Assembly: GCF_002812045.1 (NCBI RefSeq)
Contig: NZ_NPEG01000015.1
Location: forward strand, 17,727-81,726
Length of the DNA: 64,000 nucleotides
From: Leptospira haakeii
Lineage (GTDB): Bacteria; Spirochaetota; Leptospiria; Leptospirales; Leptospiraceae
Reading direction: 5' to 3'
Positions 1 through 9,134 of the stretch are shown here, piece by piece. The number at the start of each line of letters is the position of its first letter. Position 1 is the first letter of the stretch. The translations under genes and the position numbers were made by a program. The notes beneath the pieces were generated by a model. That model was given only the letters and a program-made list of their open reading frames with translations, was not told the DNA's origin and did not search any database.

Positions 1-1368
1 TTAAAGCGTTTTAAGATGCTCGCTGATAATTCAAAGGCAGAGATCAGAGCAGTCGCTACATCCGCAATGAGAGAAGCTTCCAATCGTGCCGAATTCCAGG
101 CCGCTGCCTTAAAGGAAGCAGGAATTAAAATAGATGTGATCAGCGGATATGAAGAAGCCCGACTCATCTATTTTGGGGTCCTACAAGGACTTCCTGTATT
201 CGATAAAAAGGTCCTACTTGTGGATATAGGTGGAGGAAGTACCGAAGTTTTAGTGGGTTATAGAGGGGATATTCTATTCTCCAAAAGTTTCAAATTAGGA
301 GCAATCCGACTCACCGAAAAATTCCTGAAATCGGAAACTTTGGATTCTTCTCAGATACGAAAATGTAAACTCTATGTGGAAGAGATCATTCTTCCTTTTA
401 GAAAGATCATCAGGGATCTAAAACCAGAAATGATCATCGGTTCATCCGGAACAATCCAGGCAACTGCAGGAATTATCCGCGCATTCGAGAAAGAAGAAGT
501 AGAAGAAAGGCCTCTCAACCATTATACATTCCAGTCCTCTGAATTCAAAAAAGCGAGGAATATGATCTTAGAAGCGGACACTTCTAAAAAGAGAAGTAAG
601 ATCCCTGGATTCGATTCCAAACGTTCCGATATCATCGTAGGTGGAATGTTGATCTTGGATGAACTATTTCAATTATTGGACCTTCCGGATATGACCGTAT
701 CCGAATTTGCACTTAGGGAAGGGATTATTTACGATACCATCCGAAAATGGGAACATTTTCAGGACTTAGAACATTCCAAACATCTGGATGATATCCGCCA
801 AAAATCCATCTTGAACCTTTTGGTTTCTTACACGAGAGATCAAGAATACGCCCGCCATGTAGCCAAACTTTCACTGGATATATTCGATCAACTACAGTCA
901 GTACATAGATTAGGAAAGGAAGAAAGAGAATATTTGGAAGCTTCTTCCTTACTACATGAGGTAGGGCTATTCATTTCTCATTCCGCCTATCATAAACACA
1001 GCTATTATCTGATCCGAAACTCGGAAGCGATGGTTGGTTTTACCTGGGGAGAAATAGAAATCATAGCCCTCACTGCAAGATACCACCGCAAAAGTTCTCC
1101 AAAGTCTAAACATAGAGAATTCCAAAGGGTCGGTCCAAGAGAACAGGAAACGGTCGAAAAACTTTCCGCAATTTTAAGGATCGCGAGTGCGTGCAACCGG
1201 AACAGACAAGGACTGATCGAAACCGTAAAATGCCAGGTCCGAAAAAATCAGGCGATCTTTACCTTGGTAACAAACCAGAACTATGATAAAAGTCTGGAAC
1301 TTTGGGCATGCGAAGAACAAGCGGATGCATTCGAATCGGCTTATGGAATGGTGCCCTTATTTCAGTGA
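1..1368 (+). CDS. ppx: Exopolyphosphatase, Ppx/GppA family with C-terminal HD-like domain (5' truncated)
   Basis: Ppx/GppA enzymes hydrolyse polyphosphate or pppGpp in the cytoplasm. The frame is open from base 1, before the first ATG at 16, and begins inside the conserved [13 protein letters not shown] segment, so the true start lies outside the window. Counting from the ATG at 16, the ASKHA phosphate-binding motif DIGGGSTE is at residues 70-77. A second glycine-rich motif, IIGSSGT, follows near residue 140. From about residue 265 the protein resembles the HD-type C-terminal domain of long Ppx proteins, but the HD pair reads HE (LLHEVG, near 314). The stop codon overlaps the GTG start of the next gene (GTGA), which implies translational coupling. 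The family is confident; Ppx versus GppA specificity cannot be decided here. Confidence 0.88.
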   Translation, partial: LKRFKMLADNSKAEIRAVATSAMREASNRAEFQAAALKEAGIKIDVISGYEEARLIYFGVLQGLPVFDKKVLLVDIGGGSTEVLVGYRGDILFSKSFKLGAIRLTEKFLKSETLDSSQIRKCKLYVEEIILPFRKIIRDLKPEMIIGSSGTIQATAGIIRAFEKEEVEERPLNHYTFQSSEFKKARNMILEADTSKKRSKIPGFDSKRSDIIVGGMLILDELFQLLDLPDMTVSEFALREGIIYDTIRKWEHFQDLEHSKHLDDIRQKSILNLLVSYTRDQEYARHVAKLSLDIFDQLQSVHRLGKEEREYLEASSLLHEVGLFISHSAYHKHSYYLIRNSEAMVGFTWGEIEIIALTARYHRKSSPKSKHREFQRVGPREQETVEKLSAILRIASACNRNRQGLIETVKCQVRKNQAIFTLVTNQNYDKSLELWACEEQADAFESAYGMVPLFQ

Positions 1369-2039
1369 ATAGATTTAGATCCTTCGGCTATTTTTTCGGC
1401 TTAGTTCTAGTATATTCTGCTTTTCTAAACTGTTTTACGGTTTTTCCTTATAAACAGGAGACAATCGACTCTCGCTTATTGGATAAAAAAGAAGAAGTAA
1501 TCATCTCTAATAAGGGAAGAATAGATTACGAATTCCAAAACTTCGAGCTAGTCTTAAAAATAGAGGGAGCTTCCTTCCTGGAAACATTAGAAAAAAGGAA
1601 AACCTTAGAAACCAAGATCATTCATTACGATTACAAGAAAACAGACGGATACAGACAATTGGATCACGATGATAAACCCTGGAACAGGTATATCTTAGGA
1701 ATGTTTGCTGATCTAGGAGCTCTATTCGAATGGACCACGATCCCCTTCCGTACAATTTCGAGAAAAAAAGAAGAAGAAACAGTTTTTGAGAATATTATAA
1801 AATCCGAAAAAATCAGAACTTTCGACCCTAAAGAACTCGAACTCATCTTGAGAGCGGAGAACACAGAATTTGTAAATCAGACTCTACGATCTGATACGAT
1901 CCGCATCCCTCTCACCGAGATCCGAAAGTTTTTCCCGAAAACAAACTCAATTGAAACACTTCTCTATTATGGAAAAGAAAGGATAGAATACCAAAACATC
2001 CCAGTCGCAGAAGAAATCCATAAAATGAAATTAAAATAG
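1365..2039 (+). CDS. Putative lipoprotein, function unknown
   Basis: Predicted 224-aa protein that I cannot assign to a characterised family. I chose the GTG at 1365, which overlaps the TGA of the ppx gene, because it places a clean lipoprotein signal at the N terminus: basic NRFR, a hydrophobic stretch, then AFLNC with the lipidated Cys at residue 23. An ATG 63 bases upstream would put 21 extra residues ahead of the signal peptide. The mature part is hydrophilic and rich in Lys, Glu and Arg, with no metal or catalytic motif that I recognise. Coupling to ppx suggests co-expression, but no shared function is evident. Confidence 0.7.
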   Translation: MNRFRSFGYFFGLVLVYSAFLNCFTVFPYKQETIDSRLLDKKEEVIISNKGRIDYEFQNFELVLKIEGASFLETLEKRKTLETKIIHYDYKKTDGYRQLDHDDKPWNRYILGMFADLGALFEWTTIPFRTISRKKEEETVFENIIKSEKIRTFDPKELELILRAENTEFVNQTLRSDTIRIPLTEIRKFFPKTNSIETLLYYGKERIEYQNIPVAEEIHKMKLK

Positions 2040-2094
2040 GGCTCGCGCAGAGCACACTGAGTCAAAAACGTTTCGAGCGGACTTACAAAATAGC

Positions 2095-2123
2095 TCTCCG
2101 TGATCTTTGTGTCCTTGTGCGAA
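2095..2123 (+). repeat. Dispersed CTCCGTG/CTTTGTG intergenic repeat, copy A
   Basis: A 29-bp sequence starting TCTCCGTGATCTTTGTG and ending CCTTGTGCGAA sits between two convergent gene ends. The reverse complement of 52749-52778 matches it at about 27 of 30 positions. A shorter relative is at 62846-62867. All three copies are outside genes. Confidence 0.5.
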
Positions 2124-2125
2124 CT

Positions 2126-4348
2126 TTATCTCAATATTCTTCTATCCTCGCTGGAATCCGAGATCTGTGCTGTTTTCTCTATTAGAAATTCTGAAAGTTT
2201 TTTGGCTCTCGGATGTTCTGGAGTGATCGCAGTTGCTTCTGCCAAAAGTTGAAACGATCTTTCCAATCTACTTTTAGAAGCATACATCTCCGCAAGATGA
2301 AGTAGATTATCAGAATCTATTGGATTTCTCATCCTATATCTTTCTCCTAAATCGATAGAAAGGACGATCTTCCCCGACTTACGAAGAAGTTTACTCACAG
2401 TAAAAAGAAATTCAGTATCCGTCGGCCTTCTTTGCACATACTTCAGACCAAGTTCTCCCGCCTTTGTATATTTTTTTCCAGAAGAATATTCTAAAGCAAG
2501 TCTTCTGCATTCCTGAACGGAAATCGTCTTCTGGATTTCATTCTTTTTTTCGAAATTAGGATCTTTGAGTAGGACTTCGGTAGATGCTAAACTTTTTTTA
2601 GGTGCTTCTATTCTAAGAAGAGAAAGATCGTCAGTAATCTCTCCTTCTTTTAAGATTAATTCATAAGTGAGATCCAGATCTCCCCTTGCCTTTCCTACAA
2701 TTTCCAAAAACCTAGAATCATCTGGATCAATTTCCGATTGGATCAAAAGATCATCTCTTCCATCCGATCCGGAGAATAAAACATCTCCGGATCTCAACTG
2801 AAATACTTCTATATGTACATTGCGCCCTATTCCTGAATGGCCTATCTTAAAATATTTTTCTTTAGGCTCCAAGAACATAGTAGTTTCATCACGATAAAGA
2901 ACAGGGGAAGGATGTTCGCAATTTATATAATATAGAACTCCTCTGGATTCATCAAGTAACCCTAAAAAGGCAGATGCCATCAAGGAACCGTCGAATGCTT
3001 CAAAAACTTTTTGTAATTCTATAAACCAGTTTTTCAACCATCTCTCAGGCCAAACATTTCGATACAGAGCTGGAGTTCTTTCAATCATGGACCTAGAGAT
3101 AGAACCCAAAATGATCGCCCCTACTGCACCTTGTAAAGACTTACCCATCGCATCAGCATTCACAAATGCAATATAAGGTTTTCCTCTTAACCGAATGGAA
3201 TGAGCGAGAGAAATATCTCCACCGATCTGTCTTTCTTTCTGTTTATAATTAAATTTTTTCTTCTGAACCGTTAAAGATCGAAAAGAATATTCGGAATCTT
3301 GCAATTGAATGGAATGTAAAGGTTCCGTTAAAAGAGAAGTTAGGAAATAATCCCCGTCTTGGCTAAGTTTTAACTTTTGGATCTCTTCCAGACTTTTCCC
3401 AAGTTCGTCTGCAGTTTCTTTTAACTGTTTGGTCCTCTCTTCTACCTTGGATTCCAAACCTTCATTTAAGGATTGGATTTCCTCATAAAGCCCCCTCAAT
3501 CGTTCCACAACCTTTCCGATCCTTTGTTCTTGTTTACCGAATTCATCCAAGGAAGACGGGGAAATTTTGAGACCGAAATTACCTTCTCCTACTTCTTCCA
3601 AAAAACCGGTTACGGAAGAAAGTCTGGATCGTATCGCCTCGGTCACTATCCATGCAGTAAAGATCAAGGGTACAGAAAATAAGAACGCCATGATCGCTAA
3701 GTGAAGAAGCGGATTTTCCAAGCGTATCCTACCATCTACAGTCGCGTACAACATATAGCCTAAAAGACTGAATGGCATGGAGATCATTGCCATAACGACT
3801 ACCAGCAAACGTTTGGAATAAGGAAAAAATAATCTGGTTTTAGCTTCCACTTCCCTGAATTTATTCTTACTCAAAGCGGGACGGACCGAGTATTCAGTAA
3901 TAAACAAATAACTAATAAACGAAATCGGAATAATTCCTAAATATAATGCAGGAATAGTGGCGATCAGATTTGGCCGATAACCCACGATCCAATAAACAAT
4001 AAGATGAGCGAGTAATACGCCAAAAAACCAACGACCCGCGATCACAAAGGATTCATAGATAGGCTGAGTAATATAAATTGATTTTGCAGAAGAAAGAAGA
4101 TTTGGATCTACAGAACTTCTATCTTCCAAATAAGATGCCCTCTTCAATCTTATATATCTAAGATAGAAGGCTCCTAAAAGCATAGCTGTTGCTGCTATCG
4201 TTGCAGCCACTCCCATAGAAAGATATTCTTCTAAAGAATATAAAGAACCCGTAACTGCAGAAAAATAGACTGCGAATGGCACAGGAACAGTATGGGTAAA
4301 TAGCTCCAGCCTCCAGGTTAGGACCGGCAAAAGACGTGCATGGCTCAT
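2126..4348 (-). CDS. Membrane SpoIIE-family (PP2C-like) serine/threonine phosphatase with HAMP and TPR
   Basis: 740-aa signalling protein. The N-terminal third holds several hydrophobic segments (about 15-70, 105-175 and 180-250). A HAMP-like linker and a long coiled coil rich in Glu and Lys (about 285-330) follow. The SpoIIE/PP2C domain spans roughly 375-595, with metal-site signatures FVNADAMGKS and LFSGSDGRDDL. The C-terminal 120 residues look like TPR helices. Such proteins usually dephosphorylate anti-sigma-factor antagonists at the membrane. It is the last gene of a same-strand run behind three two-component genes, so it may be an output of that pathway (inference). The start ATG at 4348 has only a weak purine-rich leader. 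Confidence 0.85.
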   Translation of the reverse strand: MSHARLLPVLTWRLELFTHTVPVPFAVYFSAVTGSLYSLEEYLSMGVAATIAATAMLLGAFYLRYIRLKRASYLEDRSSVDPNLLSSAKSIYITQPIYESFVIAGRWFFGVLLAHLIVYWIVGYRPNLIATIPALYLGIIPISFISYLFITEYSVRPALSKNKFREVEAKTRLFFPYSKRLLVVVMAMISMPFSLLGYMLYATVDGRIRLENPLLHLAIMAFLFSVPLIFTAWIVTEAIRSRLSSVTGFLEEVGEGNFGLKISPSSLDEFGKQEQRIGKVVERLRGLYEEIQSLNEGLESKVEERTKQLKETADELGKSLEEIQKLKLSQDGDYFLTSLLTEPLHSIQLQDSEYSFRSLTVQKKKFNYKQKERQIGGDISLAHSIRLRGKPYIAFVNADAMGKSLQGAVGAIILGSISRSMIERTPALYRNVWPERWLKNWFIELQKVFEAFDGSLMASAFLGLLDESRGVLYYINCEHPSPVLYRDETTMFLEPKEKYFKIGHSGIGRNVHIEVFQLRSGDVLFSGSDGRDDLLIQSEIDPDDSRFLEIVGKARGDLDLTYELILKEGEITDDLSLLRIEAPKKSLASTEVLLKDPNFEKKNEIQKTISVQECRRLALEYSSGKKYTKAGELGLKYVQRRPTDTEFLFTVSKLLRKSGKIVLSIDLGERYRMRNPIDSDNLLHLAEMYASKSRLERSFQLLAEATAITPEHPRAKKLSEFLIEKTAQISDSSEDRRILR

Positions 4349-4385
4349 TTTCGTTTCTCTTTTTCACTTAAATTAAAACCAACAC

Positions 4386-4401
4386 TGTAGCGATTGCTAC
4401 A
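4386..4401. promoter_or_regulatory. Inverted repeat TGTAGC-N4-GCTACA upstream of the SpoIIE phosphatase gene
   Basis: A perfect 6-bp inverted repeat with the spacer GATT lies about 40 bp upstream of the SpoIIE start and 65 bp beyond the stop of the upstream hybrid kinase. No T-tract follows it on the minus strand, so an operator is as likely as a terminator. The binding protein is unknown. Confidence 0.35.
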
Positions 4402-4466
4402 CAGATCAATATTTTATTTCTAATATAAGATAAAATTAAGTGAAATCTTAGATTTAAGAAAAGCGC

Positions 4467-6578
4467 CTAACATTCTCTGCTAAATTTATTTTGATCTAGG
4501 ACAGAGCGGATGCAGGAAAGTATCTCCGTGCCTAAATACGGTTTTTGGATAAAACAACTTACACCGAATTCTTTTAAAGAAAGTTTTAATTCAGGGTCCA
4601 TAAATCCGCTTGCAAGAATGATTTTTACGGAACTATGAACCGCTCTGATCCTCTTTATAACTTCTCCTCCTCCAAACTTCGGAAGTCCCAAATCGGTCAT
4701 CACCAATTGGATTTCAGAGTGTTTAAGAAGAAATTGTTCCACTCCATCTTCTCCATCAATAGCTAAATGTACTTTATATCCTTTAGATCCCAAAAGATCA
4801 GCTAACATACTTCGAAGGAGTTCTTCATCTTCTATAACAAGTATACTTTCGTTACCTCCTAAAGATTCAGAGACTGAATAATCAGGCTTTATATTCAGTT
4901 CCGGCTTGTCTTTAGGAACAGGTAAGTATACGAAGAATGTAGTTCCCTTTCCTAATTCAGAATCTACTTCTATCCAACCTTTATGATTATCGATTACACT
5001 ATATGCCAATGCAAGCCCTAGTCCTGTTCCCTTTCCGATATCCTTGGTAGTAAAGAATGGTTCAAAAATTCTCTGCTTCGTTTTTTCACTCATACCGCTA
5101 CCTGAATCAGAAATACGTAATATTACGTATTTCTCGGCCATACTTTTGGAATATCCCATCTTTAGATTTTCCGAGTCGGTTAGAAAGGTCTCTATAGTCA
5201 AAAGTCCCCCGTCTTGCATAGCGTCCCGAGCGTTCACACATAAATTTAAGAGAACCTGATGGATCTGGTTAGCATCCACCTGAACCAAAGGAAGATCTTC
5301 TTGGAAATCTGTAAGTAGTCGGATATTTTTCGGAAACGTCTGGGAGACCAATTTACTGATCTCTAATATGATATCGTTTATTTGTGCAAGTTCCAGATTG
5401 AATTCCATTTTTCTGGCAAAAGTAAGAAGTTGCCTAACCAAGGAAGCTCCTCTTTGTGTAGCCATATGTAATGCCGAGACATGCTGAGAAAATTTTTCCG
5501 GATTATTCCGATTATTCTCTATCACTGATGTATGGCCCATTATGATGGAAAGTATATTATTGAAATCGTGAGCAATACCGCTTGCCAAGGTGCCTAAACT
5601 TTCCAGTTTTTGCGCCTGGATAAGTTGTTCTTCTAACTCGGCCTTTCTTTTCTCGACTTCTTTTAATTGAACTTCTTTTAATTTATGTTCCGTGATATCT
5701 TCCGCGACTCCAGCAACTCGGATCGTATCTCCTTTTTCATTCTTAACAGGAAATGCTTTATCTCGGATCCATCTAACCTCTCCATCAGGACGAATGATCC
5801 TATACTCTTCTCTATATTCTCCGTTTACTTGTCTTGTCCTTGCACTATTCATCACCCTATCTCTATCATCCGGATGGATACATTCCATCCAAGAAATAGG
5901 ATTTTCCAAAAGACTTTGTCTGGACCTTCCCCAAATCTGTTCGTATCCTTGGCTGATATAGACTATTTCGTTTTTAGAAAGACTGGTCATCCAGAATACT
6001 TCATGGATCGCATCTGTAAGTTCTTTGAATAATTCTTCACCTTCTCGGTTCAGTCTTTCTGCCCTTATTCTTTCCTCAATTTCATAACCCAACTCCTCGC
6101 TTCTTCGTTGGAGCTCAAAATTTTTCTCTTCCAATTTTTCTACAAGCCTATGATTATATTGGCGAAGAGGAGCGGAATCCAGGACTAATCCTCTTACATT
6201 TCGTTTTGACCTAGGGTTTTGTATAAGTTTAACTACCGTTTCCTCCAATAATTTTAGTCCTGCTGGTTTTTTCAAAAATGCGTCCGCACCTAGATCAAAG
6301 GAAAGTTTTTCGTCCGAATCGGAAGTATAAGTGGCAGTATATATGATAATTGGAATATGTTTGAATTTCTCATTCTGTCTTACTTGAGAACAAAATTGAT
6401 ATCCGTCCATTTGAGGCATTAGAATATCCGAAATAATCAGATCTACTTCTGTATTTTCCAGGATCTCCAAAGCTTCTAGCCCGTTAGAAGCGGTGTAAAT
6501 TTTCCTGGATCCATTTGCTAACTGAGCGGAAATTAATTTCCTGTTTTGATAGCTGTCGTCTACGACTAGAATGAGCAT
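4467..6578 (-). CDS. Hybrid histidine kinase: REC-PAS-HisKA-HATPase-REC
   Basis: 703-aa soluble sensor kinase without membrane segments. The N-terminal receiver (1-120) has the acidic pair D7/D8 and phospho-acceptor D51 in IISDILMPQMDG. A coiled coil (about 145-190) leads to a PAS/PAC domain (190-305, YRIIRPDGEVRWIRDKAF). The dimerisation/phosphotransfer helix carries GIAHDFNNILS, with His near residue 337. The ATPase domain has the [13 protein letters not shown]2 box. A second receiver (575-695) has LVMTDLGLP with Asp near 627. A receiver at both ends suits an intermediate position in a phosphorelay. It lies 58 bp downstream of a single-domain response regulator gene on the same strand, a likely upstream partner. 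Confidence 0.93.
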   Translation of the reverse strand: MLILVVDDSYQNRKLISAQLANGSRKIYTASNGLEALEILENTEVDLIISDILMPQMDGYQFCSQVRQNEKFKHIPIIIYTATYTSDSDEKLSFDLGADAFLKKPAGLKLLEETVVKLIQNPRSKRNVRGLVLDSAPLRQYNHRLVEKLEEKNFELQRRSEELGYEIEERIRAERLNREGEELFKELTDAIHEVFWMTSLSKNEIVYISQGYEQIWGRSRQSLLENPISWMECIHPDDRDRVMNSARTRQVNGEYREEYRIIRPDGEVRWIRDKAFPVKNEKGDTIRVAGVAEDITEHKLKEVQLKEVEKRKAELEEQLIQAQKLESLGTLASGIAHDFNNILSIIMGHTSVIENNRNNPEKFSQHVSALHMATQRGASLVRQLLTFARKMEFNLELAQINDIILEISKLVSQTFPKNIRLLTDFQEDLPLVQVDANQIHQVLLNLCVNARDAMQDGGLLTIETFLTDSENLKMGYSKSMAEKYVILRISDSGSGMSEKTKQRIFEPFFTTKDIGKGTGLGLALAYSVIDNHKGWIEVDSELGKGTTFFVYLPVPKDKPELNIKPDYSVSESLGGNESILVIEDEELLRSMLADLLGSKGYKVHLAIDGEDGVEQFLLKHSEIQLVMTDLGLPKFGGGEVIKRIRAVHSSVKIILASGFMDPELKLSLKEFGVSCFIQKPYLGTEILSCIRSVLDQNKFSREC

Positions 6579-6636
6579 AAAATTTAAGTCCGAAAAAGGA
6601 CCATATATTGATAAGGGACGAAAAAATTCTTTTGGA

Positions 6637-7014
6637 TCATGGATTTAACCCCTTGATAAAGCCGTTAATTTGGTCCGTAAATTTTCTGGTATCGATTGGT
6701 TTTGTAATATAACCATCGCAACCTGCTCCATAAGCTTTCTGCGCATCCCCTTTCATTGCAAAAGCGGTAACAGCTATGACGGGTATATTTTTTGTATTTT
6801 CTCTTTCTTTTAATTGTCTAGTAAGAGTTAGTCCATCTACTCCCGGTAATTCTATATCCATTAGGATCAGATCCAAAGGGAAATTATCAATGATCTGAAG
6901 TGCCTCTTCCGCATTTCCAGCTTTCAAAACTTCGTATTCGTCCAACTCCAATAATTCGCAAATCAATTTAAGATTTACTATATTATCATCTACAACCAAA
7001 ACCTTAGGGGGCAT
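6637..7014 (-). CDS. Single-domain response regulator (DivK/CheY-like receiver)
   Basis: 125 aa consisting only of a receiver domain. The Mg-binding acidic pair is D9/D10 (VVDDN), the phospho-acceptor is D53 (LILMDIELPG), and the conserved Lys is in GYITKPID near 105. There is no output domain, so it probably shuttles phosphate or allosterically controls a partner, as DivK-type regulators do. Its start lies two bases past the stop of the PAS-PAS kinase gene, so the two are almost certainly co-translated and a cognate pair. Confidence 0.93.
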   Translation of the reverse strand: MPPKVLVVDDNIVNLKLICELLELDEYEVLKAGNAEEALQIIDNFPLDLILMDIELPGVDGLTLTRQLKERENTKNIPVIAVTAFAMKGDAQKAYGAGCDGYITKPIDTRKFTDQINGFIKGLNP

Positions 7015-7016
7015 AT

Positions 7017-8564
7017 CTATTTACCGTTTGAGATCTTTCTTGGAAGTATTATAGTAAAAACCGATCCTTTTCCCAACTCACTTTCTACGTATATTTTTCC
7101 ATTCATCAATTCCACGATCCTTTTGGTTAATGCAAGCCCGAGCCCTGTTCCCTGGAATTGTCTATTAGCGCCGCTATCAATTTGTTGGAATTCCTCAAAA
7201 ATCCTATTTAAGTCGTTTTCTCCTATACCTATTCCATCGTCTTCGAATCTCATCTTGATCGTATTCCTGTCCTCCGCTTCCATACTCACTCTGATATTTC
7301 CGTTTTCGTGACTGAACTTGACGGCGTTGGATAACAGATTATACAAGATCTGTTTTATCTTTTGAGGATCTAAAGTCACCAAATCGATAGAGTCATCTAT
7401 TTTTATCGAAAAACCGATCTTCTTCCTTCTTAATAATGGACGAATGATAGAGGAAACTTCTCTGATCGCGTTGGATAAGGAGAATGTTTCCAAAAATAAT
7501 TCCATCTTTCCGGATTCCACTTTGGCAAGATCCAGAACATCATTGATCAATTTAAGAAGATGATTCGCACTATTTAAGATATCTGTTAAGTATTCTTTTT
7601 GTTTTCCATTTAAAGGTCCCGGCCTTTCGTCGGAGAGTAATTCTGAAAAACCTATAATCCCGTTCAGAGGTGTTCTCAATTCATGAGACATGTTCGCCAA
7701 AAATTCACTTTTTAATCTGGCGGTTTCCTTCATCCTTTCATTCTGTTCTTCCAATGCGGCTCTTCTGAATTCCTCTTGCTGTTTTCTTTCTGTGATATCA
7801 CGGATTGAACTGGAAACTAACATACCTTCTTCTGTTTCTAAAGGACTTAAGCTGATCTCTACTGGAAACTCTAATCCATTCTTCTTTAGCCCGTATAATT
7901 CGAGCCCGCTTCCCATTCCTCGAACTTTCGGATCTTTGAAAAAACCGATCCTATTTTGCGGATGATTTGCTCTGAATCTTTCCGGAACTAAAACTTCTAC
8001 CGGTTTGTGTAATAATTCTTCCCTAGGGTATCCGAATAATTTTTCTGCTTGGGAATTGATTAGTACGATATTTCCTTCCCGATTTACGATCACGACCGCG
8101 TCCGGTGCGGATTCCAGAAGTCCTCTGAACTTTGCTTCAGCCTTGATCCTTTCTCGAATGTCTCGGATAGCACTTAATACTAATGTTGTTTCTTCAGTTC
8201 TATAAGGGCTAAGGCTGATCTCTACCGGAAATTCCGCTCCGTTGGACTTCCTACCAAAAAGTTCCGAGCCCACTCCCATGGATCTAGTCCTAGGTTGTGT
8301 GAAATAATGATCACGATGAGAAATATGATTTTTTCTAAATCTATCAGGAAGAAGGATCTCTATTGGCTGTCCTAAAAGGTTCTCCATTTTGTAGTCGAAC
8401 ATTCTCAGGGCTTGTTCATTAACGAATACGATACTTCCTGAATCATTTACCATCACGATAGAGTCTGGTAAAGATTCCAGAAGTCCCTTAAACTTAGCCT
8501 CGATTAGCCTTGCATCCTTCAAAGCTTTTTCGAACGTAATATCTTTTTCAGCAGGAGTTGTCAT
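7017..8564 (-). CDS. PAS-PAS sensor histidine kinase
   Basis: 515-aa cytoplasmic kinase. Two tandem PAS domains (about 18-135 and 143-260) are close copies of each other: both contain a VPERFR/LPDRFR-like segment, a [18 protein letters not shown] loop and an [10 protein letters not shown] core strand, so they look like an internal duplication. The HisKA motif [15 protein letters not shown] has its His near residue 293. The HATPase domain ends with [18 protein letters not shown]. It lacks a transmembrane anchor, so the signal is probably intracellular (redox, gas or small ligand). It is the first gene of the four-gene minus-strand signalling block. Confidence 0.93.
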   Translation of the reverse strand: MTTPAEKDITFEKALKDARLIEAKFKGLLESLPDSIVMVNDSGSIVFVNEQALRMFDYKMENLLGQPIEILLPDRFRKNHISHRDHYFTQPRTRSMGVGSELFGRKSNGAEFPVEISLSPYRTEETTLVLSAIRDIRERIKAEAKFRGLLESAPDAVVIVNREGNIVLINSQAEKLFGYPREELLHKPVEVLVPERFRANHPQNRIGFFKDPKVRGMGSGLELYGLKKNGLEFPVEISLSPLETEEGMLVSSSIRDITERKQQEEFRRAALEEQNERMKETARLKSEFLANMSHELRTPLNGIIGFSELLSDERPGPLNGKQKEYLTDILNSANHLLKLINDVLDLAKVESGKMELFLETFSLSNAIREVSSIIRPLLRRKKIGFSIKIDDSIDLVTLDPQKIKQILYNLLSNAVKFSHENGNIRVSMEAEDRNTIKMRFEDDGIGIGENDLNRIFEEFQQIDSGANRQFQGTGLGLALTKRIVELMNGKIYVESELGKGSVFTIILPRKISNGK

Positions 8565-8723
8565 AATATTAGAAATTCATATATTAGAGACGGGTACAAT
8601 ACTTTGAAAAAATTCCCAAAGCAAGCGCATTTCAAAAGGTTAATATTGGAAAAAAATTATTTTCCCTTCGTACAAGAAAACGAAGGCACTCGTAAAAGAT
8701 TTAAGATTTTCTAAAAGATTAGA

Positions 8724-9128
8724 TTAGGTAGGATTTAATTTATCTACCCAAAGGGGGCGACTTCCCACAATTTCGGAGCCTACTTTAAAAAGTAGAATAT
8801 ACCTTCCTTCTTTTGGGAAAACTGCGTGAGGGATTGGGATCCCGATTTCAACAGGTTCGGAGCCGTTATTGACCCGGATATTACCTCCGACTCCTATTAC
8901 TTTTTCTCCCGAATCTGCGTGTTCTAATTCTAGGGAAAATTCATGGTCTCCTGGGGAAAGATTTGTGACACATACGTATATTCCCCAGGGAGGAAAGACT
9001 ACGGGAAATTGTCCGGTAAAGAACTTGGTAAAAGTCCCTATAATTCCTTTTTTCCCGTTGTCTTCCGAGATGACCCGGTCCGCAAAAACTAATGCTAATA
9101 GGACGGGTTCTCCCACGTTATTCGACAC
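8724..9128 (-). CDS. Conserved protein, DUF6941-like
   Basis: 134-aa protein beginning with GTG only six bases after the stop of sucA. The pattern LVFADRVISEDNGKKGIIG, a PPWGIYVCV strand and an alternating beta-rich remainder match what I recall of DUF6941, a small uncharacterised bacterial beta-sandwich family. There is no signal peptide and no catalytic motif. The proximity to sucA suggests co-transcription with the 2-oxoglutarate dehydrogenase genes, but no role in that enzyme is known to me. The family assignment is from memory and moderate in certainty. Confidence 0.7.
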   Translation of the reverse strand: MSNNVGEPVLLALVFADRVISEDNGKKGIIGTFTKFFTGQFPVVFPPWGIYVCVTNLSPGDHEFSLELEHADSGEKVIGVGGNIRVNNGSEPVEIGIPIPHAVFPKEGRYILLFKVGSEIVGSRPLWVDKLNPT

Positions 9129-9134
9129 CTAAGA

